From Agrobacterium sp. a22-2 (lineage in GTDB: Bacteria > Pseudomonadota > Alphaproteobacteria > Rhizobiales > Rhizobiaceae), in NCBI RefSeq assembly GCF_012276985.1, contig NZ_JAAXMM010000001.1, positions 496,001 to 560,000 of the forward strand: a DNA stretch of 64,000 nucleotides, given 5' to 3'. The first letter of the stretch is position 1; each line of letters begins with the position of its first letter. Positions 1-7,686 of the stretch are shown here, piece by piece. The notes under the pieces were generated by a model. The model saw only the letters and a program-made list of their open reading frames with translations. It had not been told where the DNA came from and ran no database searches. The translations under genes were made by a program, and so were the position numbers.

Positions 1-281
1 AGGAAGCCCAGCACCTCGGTGGCCGTGACCGGACGCGGCAGGTTTGCCGATACGGCCGTGCAGCCTGGCCGTTGCAAACAGAAAATGCCTGTCATCGCCG
101 CTTTGACCACGAAAGCCCGAGCGGGTGGCATCACCGCGGTCCGGCTTTCACTCTCAGCCGAGATGACGATGCGAACCTGTCCTGAAGCGTCGGAGATTTC
201 CAGGCCATCGACACCGGCCGCCGTCAGGGCCTCGGTCAGGAAGGCGATGGTTTCCGGATCGCTGAAATCGATCGCGCTCAT
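1..281 (-). CDS. BCCP-like (biotin/lipoyl-type) acyl-CoA carboxylase subunit, partial
   Basis: Only the first 93 codons are inside the window; the gene runs off the left edge. The ATG at 281 overlaps the accC stop codon as ATGA, so translation is probably coupled to the biotin carboxylase. The visible protein starts MSAIDFSDPETIAFLTEAL and continues with a VKAAMTGIF stretch and LPRPVTATEVLGFL. Both resemble the first strands of a biotin-carrier domain as found in second, divergent BCCP-like proteins of accB-accC operons. The biotinylation site, if present, lies outside the window. Known rhizobial operons of this kind often continue with 5-oxoprolinase (PxpB/PxpC) genes; that continuation is inference here. 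Confidence 0.6.
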   Translation of the reverse strand, partial: MSAIDFSDPETIAFLTEALTAAGVDGLEISDASGQVRIVISAESESRTAVMPPARAFVVKAAMTGIFCLQRPGCTAVSANLPRPVTATEVLGF

Positions 282-1672
282 GGCTTGCTCCGCAATTTCA
301 GCCATTGTTCCAGATAATGGATGTCCGTCTCGCCTTGCGCAAAGACTCTGTCTTCGAACAGGGCGCGCAGGAAGGGAATGTTGGTGGAGATCCCCTCGAC
401 GCAGGTGTCGGCCAGCGCTTCACGCATTTTCTCCATGGCCTGCGCACGCGTCGGCGCATGGACGATCACCTTGGCGATCAGCGAGTCGTAGTAGGGCGAC
501 ACCTTGTAGCCCGCGTGGATATGGGTATCGACCCGGATACCTTCGCCTTCCGGAAGTGTAAGACCGGTGATGATGCCGGCCGACGACATGAAGCTCTCGG
601 GATCTTCGGCGTTGATACGGCATTCGAACGAATGGCCTTCGCATGTCACATCCTCCTGGGTCATGACGAGGGGAATGCCTTGCGCGGCCTTGATCTGCTC
701 CTGGACGATATCGAATCCACTCGTCAACTCCGTGACGGGATGCTCGACCTGCAGCCGCGTGTTCATCTCGATGAAGTAGAACGCCTCGTCCTCATAGAGA
801 AATTCAAAGGTGCCGACACCGCGATATCCGATCTGCTGGCAGGCTTTCACGCAGGCCGCCCCGACCGGTCCGATGATCTCGGGCGCAATGCCGGGTGCCG
901 GCGCTTCTTCGACAACCTTCTGATGGCGCCGCTGCATGGAGCAGTCGCGATGGCCCAGCCAGACCGCATTGCCGTGGTGATCGCAAAGCACCTGGATTTC
1001 GATATGGCGAGGATGTTGGAGAAACTTTTCCATGTAGAGGGCTGGCGAACCGAAGGCCTGCCGGGCTTCTTCGCGTGTCAGTGTGACGGCATCGTGCAGC
1101 AGTCCAGCCTCCGGCACGACACGCATGCCGCGCCCGCCGCCTCCGCCGGCCGCCTTGATGATCACGGGATAGCCGATTTCCAGCGCGATCTGTTCAACCG
1201 CTGCAGGATCGTCGGGAAGTGCCGTGTCGGGACCCGGAACGCAAGGGACGCCGGCCGCGATCATCGCCCGCTTTGCCGAGATCTTGTCACCCATGATTGC
1301 GATCGACCTGGAATCAGGGCCAATGAAAACCAGCCCCGCCTTCTCCACCGCCTCGGCGAAGGCCGCATTCTCCGACAGGAAGCCGTAGCCCGGATGAATG
1401 GCCCCAGCACCTGTGAGGCGCGCGGCCAGAAGAATGGCGTCCTGGTTCAGGTAGCTTTTCGCAGCGCTGGAAGGACCGATGCAGACAAAACTGTCGGCGG
1501 TCTTGCCGTAGGGGGCCTCACGATCGGCCTCGGAACATATACACACCGTTTTGAGACCAAGATCGCGGCACGCGCGCTGGATGCGCGTGGCGATCTCGCC
1601 TCGGTTGGCGATCAGGACCGTATCGAAGCGCATGCCGGATACAGAGGTCTCGCCGAGCGGTGACGCCATCAC
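278..1672 (-). CDS. accC: Acetyl-CoA carboxylase biotin carboxylase subunit
   Basis: ATP-dependent carboxylation of the biotin carried by BCCP, the first half-reaction of acetyl/acyl-CoA carboxylase, in the cytoplasm. The protein has the N-terminal biotin carboxylase fold (FDTVLIANRGEIATRIQ), a glycine-rich ATP-grasp loop (GGGGGRGMRVV), HQKVVEEAPAPG, and the catalytic EMNTRLQVEHPVTE signature. At 464 residues from the first ATG it is slightly longer than usual. A second in-frame ATG 13 codons later (MRFDTVLIANRG) fits the family start better, but the first ATG overlaps the accB stop by four bases and would couple translation. It is probably a second copy used for a special substrate or a 5-oxoproline pathway rather than the housekeeping AccC. 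Confidence 0.93.
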   Translation of the reverse strand: MMASPLGETSVSGMRFDTVLIANRGEIATRIQRACRDLGLKTVCICSEADREAPYGKTADSFVCIGPSSAAKSYLNQDAILLAARLTGAGAIHPGYGFLSENAAFAEAVEKAGLVFIGPDSRSIAIMGDKISAKRAMIAAGVPCVPGPDTALPDDPAAVEQIALEIGYPVIIKAAGGGGGRGMRVVPEAGLLHDAVTLTREEARQAFGSPALYMEKFLQHPRHIEIQVLCDHHGNAVWLGHRDCSMQRRHQKVVEEAPAPGIAPEIIGPVGAACVKACQQIGYRGVGTFEFLYEDEAFYFIEMNTRLQVEHPVTELTSGFDIVQEQIKAAQGIPLVMTQEDVTCEGHSFECRINAEDPESFMSSAGIITGLTLPEGEGIRVDTHIHAGYKVSPYYDSLIAKVIVHAPTRAQAMEKMREALADTCVEGISTNIPFLRALFEDRVFAQGETDIHYLEQWLKLRSKP

Positions 1673-2100
1673 GCGATCTCCGCCAGCACGTCGCCGGTCT
1701 CGACCTCGCCGCCGTCGATATCGGTGAGGCGGGCAATGCGCCCAGCGCGCGGCGCCGCGATCGCGTTGAACACCTTCATGGCTTCGATGACGAACAGGGT
1801 CTGGCCTTCCTCCACCGCGTCGCCGAGCCTGACGAACGGCGCCTGCCCAGGTGCTGGCGAGCGGTGCAACACGCCAAAGACGGGGGCCGTGACTGGAAAG
1901 GCGGCAGGTTGCGCAGCGACCGCAGCATCGCCTTGCCCAGAGAACACGTCTTGCGAGTTCGGGGAGCCTAATACTGCCTCCGAACCGGGCTTGGAGTTAC
2001 GGAAGATGCGGACGGTCACGTCCTTTTCGGTCACCGTCAGTTCGGTAACGTTCGATCCTCCGACAAAATCGATCAGAGTTTTGATTTTCGACAGATCCAT
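1669..2100 (-). CDS. accB: Acetyl-CoA carboxylase biotin carboxyl carrier protein
   Basis: Carries the covalently bound biotin that shuttles CO2 from biotin carboxylase to the carboxyltransferase. It is 143 residues long: a variable N-terminal helical part (MDLSKIKTLIDFVGGSNVTE), a Pro/Ala-rich linker around residues 60-85, and a C-terminal biotinyl domain with the signature FVIEAMKVFN, in which K109 is the predicted biotinylated lysine. It is first in the operon, and its stop overlaps the accC start. The linker and biotinyl domain are family hallmarks, so the call is firm; the physiological substrate of this extra complex is not visible. Confidence 0.92.
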   Translation of the reverse strand: MDLSKIKTLIDFVGGSNVTELTVTEKDVTVRIFRNSKPGSEAVLGSPNSQDVFSGQGDAAVAAQPAAFPVTAPVFGVLHRSPAPGQAPFVRLGDAVEEGQTLFVIEAMKVFNAIAAPRAGRIARLTDIDGGEVETGDVLAEIA

Positions 2101-2573
2101 AAGCGCGCCCGGTACTTCGGAATGACTGCACCGCGCCCCGGACTGTCGGGGTCGGCTTCAACTGCCTTCTTCCGTAACACGAGGGTTCTCCCGATGGGGT
2201 CAGACGAACTTTTGATGGACCGGCTTCATCCCCTCCTTCAACGCCCGAAAAAACGTGGCGACTACCGACAGAGACTCTGGCCAGTTGCGTCCCGCACCGA
2301 GAAAAGCAGACTTGTCTTCGCCTTGAGGGGAGATGAACCTGCAACCCTTCTGTTAGCAACCTGTTTGTCACAACAGCAACCGGGTATGGAACTTCGCTTG
2401 AATGAATGACCGATTTGTAGCCGGAAGTGGATTGGCCGCTCCGGGTATGCGCGCAAGAGCAGTGTGCGTTCGTTCCGCGAGTACAAATGGCTGAGAACAA
2501 TCCTCAAAACCGCCCTCGTTCAGCTGCTGCCATACTCTTCGCGAGGGAGAACAAGAAAAGTATGGGACCGTTC
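2101..2573. other. Intergenic region upstream of accB
   Basis: This stretch separates accB from the neighbouring oxidoreductase gene; both read leftward. Open frames across it have poor codon quality and no family resemblance. It must contain the promoter of the accB-accC operon. A small C4-5/G4-5 hairpin lies near 2132-2150, just upstream of accB. I see no further gene, repeat or RNA in it. Confidence 0.5.
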
Positions 2574-4037
2574 TTAGTCCTGCCGACCGATATAGAATGT
2601 GCGGTTCCGCCTCGCCAGGGTCTTCAGCACCACGTCCACCAGATTTGCCGCCTGAGCCGCGATCTCCGGGACACCGGTCAACTCGCCAAATGCCGGACGT
2701 GCGGGAGGACCCGCGACGAAGAGACGGCTGTTCGGGGAGCCGTCGACCGCGATTGTGCGACCTGCTGTATCGCAGACCACTCCCAGGCCCAGCGGGTCGG
2801 ATTGAACGAACCCATCTCGGTGAAGGGCGAGCAGGAATTTTTGGTGAGCACAGTAGTCCCGGAAATCGGGGCCAGTCGCGAGCAGGATGTGGCCGCAGCG
2901 ATGAACGGTGTCGCAGTCGTCTCGCGTGTTGATCCTGGCAACCAGGCCTTGCTCATCCAGCCGTACCGCGGCCAACTCCCCGACATGGGTTTCAACCTGA
3001 CCGGTGGCCAATCCTTGTCTGAGAAGGGCGGATACCTGTGGCGGCATCCGGTACCGGTGAACGTCGTACCATCGGCGCAGACGACGAAGCAGTTTCCGAC
3101 GCTCGCTTTCCGGAAGACGCTGCCAGACCGTCTGGGTCTGTTGCCGCAAAGCATCGAAAACCGACTGCCAAGGGATGCCCTGCGCTCCCGCGGCCGATAT
3201 CGTGGCGCGCACCTTTGCCAGGACCTGCCGGGCGCTGGTCAGAGTGGCGTCCTCAAAATTCCCATAAGGTGTGAAGCCGTCGCTGGCGTGAGGACGCGGC
3301 AGAAGCCCTGAGCGAGAGAGAAGTGAGATCTTGCCGTGATGCCCCCGGGCCTTGAGCCGAGACAGCGCATCTAGGGCGGTCAGCCCGCTGCCGATGATCA
3401 GAATATCGCTGTTTCGACAGACACCTGTCAGGGCGTCCGGAGCCATGGCATCCCTCACCATCATGGCGGTCCGCCGATCCAGCTTTTCCAACGCCCGTGG
3501 TGTCGATGCCGCAGGATGACCCGTCGCGATAACAAGCATATCGGCCATGAGGGTCGTGCCGCCGGCACCGGTGACATGCCACCGGTCGTTCAGCCTGGAA
3601 ACGGCAGATACAGTCTCGCGAATATGGCGAACCGAACCGGCCTCGACCAGCGGTGCCAATTGCTGCTGCATGAAGCGCCCGAAGTCGCGTCGACATGCAA
3701 ACACCCCTTCCGGTGTGATGGCGGCGGGATCCACGGACAGAGTACCGCTCGACTGCAACCAATCCGCAAATGCCGAGGGGGCTCCGGGAACGGCCCGCAT
3801 GCGATGGGCTGCGACATTGAGACGAACATCGGCGTCGCGGGTGTCGTAAGCCAGGCCACTGCCGAGATGCTCGCGAGGTTCAAAGACGGCGACCTCTTCA
3901 ATGTGTCGGAAGCCTCTGTCGACGAGAAGCTTGGCGACCGTCGCGCCCGTATACCCCCCTCCAATGACAATCACCCGTGATCCCGTTGCGCATTCGCGGG
4001 ACCGGATCCGGGGAGACGACATCCTGATCTTCAACAT
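2574..4037 (-). CDS. FAD/NAD(P)-binding protein (HI0933/NAD_binding_9-like)
   Basis: Cytoplasmic flavoprotein of unknown reaction. Near the N terminus is a dinucleotide-binding motif (VIVIGGGYTGATVAKLL), followed by EPREHLGSGLAYDT, typical of the FAD/NAD(P)-binding 'NAD_binding_9' family. A second nucleotide motif (ILIIGSGLTALDALSRLK) lies near the middle, and ILLATGPDFRDY further on. Its 487 residues are normal for the family. The start at 4037 has an AAGGAAG Shine-Dalgarno 5-7 bases upstream. It is divergent from the flavin reductase at 4178, so the two share a promoter region containing an AT-rich operator-like element. Given the neighbours, I infer a redox role in assimilation of organic sulfur compounds. 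Confidence 0.8.
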   Translation of the reverse strand: MLKIRMSSPRIRSRECATGSRVIVIGGGYTGATVAKLLVDRGFRHIEEVAVFEPREHLGSGLAYDTRDADVRLNVAAHRMRAVPGAPSAFADWLQSSGTLSVDPAAITPEGVFACRRDFGRFMQQQLAPLVEAGSVRHIRETVSAVSRLNDRWHVTGAGGTTLMADMLVIATGHPAASTPRALEKLDRRTAMMVRDAMAPDALTGVCRNSDILIIGSGLTALDALSRLKARGHHGKISLLSRSGLLPRPHASDGFTPYGNFEDATLTSARQVLAKVRATISAAGAQGIPWQSVFDALRQQTQTVWQRLPESERRKLLRRLRRWYDVHRYRMPPQVSALLRQGLATGQVETHVGELAAVRLDEQGLVARINTRDDCDTVHRCGHILLATGPDFRDYCAHQKFLLALHRDGFVQSDPLGLGVVCDTAGRTIAVDGSPNSRLFVAGPPARPAFGELTGVPEIAAQAANLVDVVLKTLARRNRTFYIGRQD

Positions 4038-4080
4038 GGCAGTCTTCCTTCAGGTTAGCTATGGGCGGAGTTAGACATAT

Positions 4081-4103
4081 TTTCTATAAATTATATGTAG
4101 AAT
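4081..4103. promoter_or_regulatory. AT-rich operator-like element (copy A of three)
   Basis: TTCTA (4082-4086) and TAGAA (4098-4102) form an inverted repeat around an AT core (TAAATTATATG). It lies in the divergent promoter between the FAD protein (start 4037) and the flavin reductase (start 4178). Similar CTA...AAATTA elements lie upstream of the Rrf2 gene and of the monooxygenase operon. Binding by the Rrf2 regulator is inference. Confidence 0.4.
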
Positions 4104-4177
4104 AAAAACGCTTGTCTACCATGTCGGATCCTTCGCTGATATTTTTTGCTCCCGATGAACCAAAATGGAGTGGAACC

Positions 4178-4717
4178 ATGAGCAGTTTGATCGCGACAGA
4201 ATGGGCCGAGCCGCTGGCTCCTCCGGTCTTTGAGCGGCCCGCCGATGCTGCCAGTCTAAAAGACGCCATGAGAACCCTGGGCGGCGGCGTCAGCGTTGTG
4301 ACAGCCGGCGAAGGCGATGTGCGCTCGGGCGCGACGGTCACGTCTGCCACGGCGTTGTCGGTCGATCCGCCGCGCATGCTTGTATCCCTCAACAGGGCAT
4401 CCTCGACATGGCCCGTCGTGGAGCGCTTCCGCCATTTTGCCGTCAATGTCGTGGGCTCGGAACACCAGGACCTTGCAAACCGTTTTGCCGGAATCGGTGG
4501 TTTGAAGGGAGCCGAGCGCTACCTGGGTGCTGAATGGACCAGGCTTGCAAGCGGCGCACCGGTGTTGGTAGATGCGGTTGCCGCTCTGGACTGCGAGGTC
4601 GAGGAAGCAATCGAGAGACACAGCCATGTGATCGTCATTGGCAGGGTTCTCGCCATTCGTCTCGGCCAGGGACGTTCGCTATTGTATCAGAACGGGAGAT
4701 ATCATTCTGTCGATTAA
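4178..4717 (+). CDS. Flavin reductase family protein (DIM6/NTAB-like)
   Basis: Predicted NAD(P)H:FMN oxidoreductase that supplies reduced flavin to a two-component monooxygenase, most likely the NtaA/DszA-type enzyme at 6325. The protein has the flavin-reductase-like split-barrel pattern: LKDAMRTLGGGVSVVTAG, then GATVTSATALSVDPPRMLVSLNRASSTWPVV, FAVNVV, FAGI and HVIVIGRVLAIR. The ATG at 4178 is chosen because GGAG sits 7 bases upstream, giving 179 residues, the usual size. In-frame upstream starts at 4112 and 4121 would add an unconserved extension. It is followed 34 bases later by the acyl-CoA-dehydrogenase-like gene. Confidence 0.87.
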   Translation: MSSLIATEWAEPLAPPVFERPADAASLKDAMRTLGGGVSVVTAGEGDVRSGATVTSATALSVDPPRMLVSLNRASSTWPVVERFRHFAVNVVGSEHQDLANRFAGIGGLKGAERYLGAEWTRLASGAPVLVDAVAALDCEVEEAIERHSHVIVIGRVLAIRLGQGRSLLYQNGRYHSVD

Positions 4718-4751
4718 TGACACACAGTCTCCTGTCTGGAGGGCCTGAACC

Positions 4752-5630
4752 ATGACGTCGGTGTCCGATCGATTGCGCCCGGTGCCCGCTATCCTCTCAA
4801 CCGAGGGCCAAGTCCTCGCCGCGACGGAATCGATCGTTCAAAAACCGGGATCGGATGCGCAGGAGATTGCTCGCATCTTGGCACAGTCGGGCCTCTTGGC
4901 GATATCGATCCCGTCGGTCTTCGATGGCGCGGACATTTCCAACGTCGTGGTTGCCGAGGCAATCAGCAGGCTGTCGATCTGGAACAGGAGAGCAGCCGAA
5001 CTTTTCGCTCACCACCTGACAGCCCTTGAGCTTTTGCGCACCAGCGGCACGACGGAACAGCGAAGAGCCGTGTACCGCCGGGTGATTGTAGGCGAGATCT
5101 TCAATTTCTCTGCCGATCCATCCTCTCACCCGAGGCCGCACCTGGGACAGTCCGGTCTCTCCTTCGTGGTCGAGCCTGGATCTTCGATAGCGGCACTGCG
5201 TGGAGCCGACTGGCACGTCCTGATCGCATCGGCACTCGGCATGGGTGACGTTGCGGCGATCCTTGCATGGGAGGATCGACAGTCACCGGATGGCTGTGCT
5301 CTGCCGGTGGAGGCTGCGGTGTCTCCTGACAACGTTCTCGAATTGGGGCCGGATGCTCTCCAGCTTGCCGCGCTCATGCAGGCCTTCCTTCAAGGTGCAA
5401 TTTGCAGAGGGACCGGTGATGCCGCGCTATTGCCCGATAGTCTCGGGAATGCACCGACGTCGACCGTCGAGCTTGAGCTTCTCGATGCGATCGTCCTGAA
5501 GGTCGCTTCGATCATCGACGGCATTCAGGTGGAATTGCCAAACCTCGACCTCGGGCGTATCGATCGCCTGTGTCACGCGTTGCAGATGGCGTGCCAGCGC
5601 TGCTCCAGCCAGATCACTCCCCCGCGATAA
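4752..5630 (+). CDS. Short acyl-CoA dehydrogenase-like protein (SfnB/DszC-related)
   Basis: The first half resembles the N-terminal helical domain of acyl-CoA dehydrogenases of the SfnB/DszC sulfur group (EIARILAQSGLLAISIPSVF, then VVVAEAISRLS). At 292 residues it is about 100 shorter than a full acyl-CoA dehydrogenase, and the middle beta domain and C-terminal flavin-binding helices are poorly recognisable. It may therefore be degenerate or specialised. It is co-directional with the flavin reductase, and its 3' end overlaps the convergent Rrf2 gene by 17 bases. I infer a role beside the flavin-dependent monooxygenase in organosulfur metabolism; the catalytic function is uncertain. Confidence 0.6.
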   Translation: MTSVSDRLRPVPAILSTEGQVLAATESIVQKPGSDAQEIARILAQSGLLAISIPSVFDGADISNVVVAEAISRLSIWNRRAAELFAHHLTALELLRTSGTTEQRRAVYRRVIVGEIFNFSADPSSHPRPHLGQSGLSFVVEPGSSIAALRGADWHVLIASALGMGDVAAILAWEDRQSPDGCALPVEAAVSPDNVLELGPDALQLAALMQAFLQGAICRGTGDAALLPDSLGNAPTSTVELELLDAIVLKVASIIDGIQVELPNLDLGRIDRLCHALQMACQRCSSQITPPR

Positions 5631-6060
5631 GCTCCTTTGAGGGGTTGTCGCGCGCGACGAATTGCGAAAGCGTCATGTTGTCGAGGATCAATGCGATGGC
5701 GTCCCTCACCTGGGTCATCGAAATACGGACCTGGCAGCCGGATGGATCGCGGCAATCATCGCATGCTTCGAAGGCCGTGCGGCTGGCACAGCGGATCGGT
5801 GCGAGTGGCCCATCGAGCGCCCGGATGACTTCACCGATCATGATTTCATCGGCAGACTTCGAAAGCGAGTAACCGCCGTTCGGCCCCTTTTTGGAACGCA
5901 GGATGCCATTGTTGCGCAGTTCCAGAAGGATCGTGTCCAGGAATTTCTTCGGGATATTGTTGCGCGTGGCGATATCGGTGACGAATGCCGTTTTGCCCGG
6001 TTCCAAACCTGCCAGGTCGACCAGTGCCTTCAGACCATATTTGCCTTTGTTGGTGAGCAT
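5614..6060 (-). CDS. Rrf2-family transcriptional regulator with four cysteines
   Basis: DNA-binding repressor or activator of the Rrf2 family (IscR, NsrR, RirA, CymR). A winged helix-turn-helix occupies residues 1-80 (YGLKALVDLAGLE, then IPKKFLDTILLELRNNGILRSKKGPNGGY). The C-terminal sensor loop has cysteines at 91, 100, 103 and 109, consistent with an Fe-S cluster or thiol switch. The 148-residue length is normal. It reads toward the upstream cluster, and its own promoter region (6061-6130) holds one of three similar AT-rich elements, which suggests autoregulation. RirA and IscR use three cysteines, so this is probably a different subgroup, perhaps a sulfur or cysteine sensor. Confidence 0.88.
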   Translation of the reverse strand: MLTNKGKYGLKALVDLAGLEPGKTAFVTDIATRNNIPKKFLDTILLELRNNGILRSKKGPNGGYSLSKSADEIMIGEVIRALDGPLAPIRCASRTAFEACDDCRDPSGCQVRISMTQVRDAIALILDNMTLSQFVARDNPSKELIAGE

Positions 6061-6094
6061 CGCTGGGAGTTCCGGCCATTGGCCATCAAGATTG

Positions 6095-6128
6095 GATTTC
6101 TACTAAATTACATAGTTTTCCTAAATTA
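6095..6128. promoter_or_regulatory. AT-rich operator-like element (copy B)
   Basis: Upstream of the Rrf2 start (6060) the sequence has TTTCTACTAAATTACATAG followed by TTTTCCTAAATTAA. An ACTA/TAGT inverted repeat flanks the core. It matches copies A (near 4081) and C (near 6260) in the CTA-AAATTA-AT part. Autoregulation by Rrf2 is inference. Confidence 0.38.
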
Positions 6129-6259
6129 ATCGTTCAAGCCCGCTCTTTCGCTTCTGACCGACGATGAGCGACCTTTCGCGGCTCGCGGCAAGTTTGTTCG
6201 TTTTGTTGACGCTCCTCGGAAATCAATTCGCCAGCAGCAGGAATCTTAGCGATTTTATT

Positions 6260-6288
6260 TCTCTATAAAAATTATGGATAATATAGTC
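6260..6288. promoter_or_regulatory. AT-rich operator-like element (copy C)
   Basis: CTATAAAAATTATGG followed by ATAATATAG lies 37-65 bases upstream of the monooxygenase start at 6325. The outer CTATA (6263-6267) and TATAG (6282-6286) form an inverted repeat. It is similar to copies A and B, and probably overlaps the promoter of the monooxygenase-ABC operon. Confidence 0.38.
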
Positions 6289-6324
6289 TATTGTCATTCG
6301 ATCATCTGAGAGAGAGGACCAGCC

Positions 6325-7677
6325 ATGACACGCAAGATCAGACTTGGAGCATTCCTGCCCGGCGGCGGACAGCACATCGCATCCTGGCGTCATCCCGACC
6401 AGCCGGTCGAGGGGGCTGTCAGTTTCGAATTTCACAAGCAACTGGCGCAAACGGCCGAGCGCGGCCTGTTCGACGCCTATTTCCTTGCCGACGGTCTCGC
6501 TGTCGGCTTCGGTGGCGCGCGGGAAGGCGGCAATGCGCGGGTGGCAGGCTTCGAGCCGGTGACGCTCTTTTCCGCGCTCGCACCCTTCACCACCCATCTC
6601 GGCTTTATCGCGACAGCGTCGACGACCTATGAAGAGCCCTACACCACCGCCCGCAAGTTCGCGTCGCTCGATCTCATCTCCGATGGTCGCGCCGGCTGGA
6701 ACGTCGTTACCACGACGGGCGATGCCACCGCCCAGAATTTCAACCGCGACACGCAGCTGCCCCATGCCGATCGTTACAAACGCGCCGCCGAACATGTCGA
6801 GGTGGTGAAAAAGCTGTGGGACAGCTTCGAGGACGATGCCTTTATCCGAGACAAAGGCACCGGCGTCTTCTTTGATCCGACAAAGCTTCACGATACGAAC
6901 CACAAGGGCGAGCACTTCAAGGTCAAGGGTCCTCTGAACGTGTCGCGTTCGCGCCAGGGTCATCCGGTCATCGTCCAGGCGGGCCAATCCGACGACGGAC
7001 GCGGGCTGGCAGCCGCCACAGCCGAGGTGATCTTCACCGCCCATCAGCATATCGAGACGGCGCAGGAATTTTATCGAGACATCAAGAACCGCGCCCGCGG
7101 CTTGGGTCGCAACCCCGATCATGTTCTCGTTATGCCCGGCGTCTCGCCTTTCATCGGTCGCACCGAGGCGGAAGCGCAGGAGAAATATGACCGTCTGACC
7201 TCGCTTATCCTTGAGGAAGACGGTGTCGGTCTCCTCAATGGCCTGACCGGCGGTACGCTGGATCTGCGCGGCTACGATCTGGACGGCCCGCTGCCGCCGG
7301 CACCGCCAACCGAAGGCATGAAGAGCCGTCAGGCCCTGATCCGCCAGATCGCCGACGAGAACAATTTCTCCATCCGCCAGCTCTACCAATGGGTCGCCTC
7401 GGCCCGCGGTCACTTCACCATCGTTGGAACGGCCGGGCAGATCGCCGACACGCTGCAGGAATGGTTCGAGAACGAGGCAGCCGATGGTTTCAACATCCTG
7501 CCGCCATGGCTGCCGACCGGCTTGAATGACTTCGTCGATCTGGTCATCCCGGAACTGCAGCGCCGCGGACTGTTCCGCACCGCCTACGAGGGCCGTACCT
7601 TGCGGGAAAACCTCGGTCTGCCTTTCCCCCTCAACCGCTGGACTGCTGAAACCTCGGCCGTCCAGGCAGCAGAGTGA
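6325..7677 (+). CDS. NtaA/SnaA/DszA-family FMN-dependent monooxygenase
   Basis: Large component of a two-component flavin monooxygenase that uses reduced FMN made by a separate reductase. The protein has the bacterial-luciferase-like TIM barrel. Its N terminus (MTRKIRLGAFLPGGGQH) and the ATASTTYEEPYTTARKFASL and GRAGWNVVTT segments are typical of the nitrilotriacetate/pristinamycin/dibenzothiophene-sulfone monooxygenase group. Its 450 residues are normal. It is first in an operon with three ABC transporter genes (9-bp gap to the permease). The transporter type and the nearby flavin reductase suggest oxidative release of sulfur, or possibly nitrogen, from an imported compound; the substrate cannot be read from the sequence. 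Confidence 0.9.
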   Translation: MTRKIRLGAFLPGGGQHIASWRHPDQPVEGAVSFEFHKQLAQTAERGLFDAYFLADGLAVGFGGAREGGNARVAGFEPVTLFSALAPFTTHLGFIATASTTYEEPYTTARKFASLDLISDGRAGWNVVTTTGDATAQNFNRDTQLPHADRYKRAAEHVEVVKKLWDSFEDDAFIRDKGTGVFFDPTKLHDTNHKGEHFKVKGPLNVSRSRQGHPVIVQAGQSDDGRGLAAATAEVIFTAHQHIETAQEFYRDIKNRARGLGRNPDHVLVMPGVSPFIGRTEAEAQEKYDRLTSLILEEDGVGLLNGLTGGTLDLRGYDLDGPLPPAPPTEGMKSRQALIRQIADENNFSIRQLYQWVASARGHFTIVGTAGQIADTLQEWFENEAADGFNILPPWLPTGLNDFVDLVIPELQRRGLFRTAYEGRTLRENLGLPFPLNRWTAETSAVQAAE

Positions 7678-7686
7678 GGATCTCCC

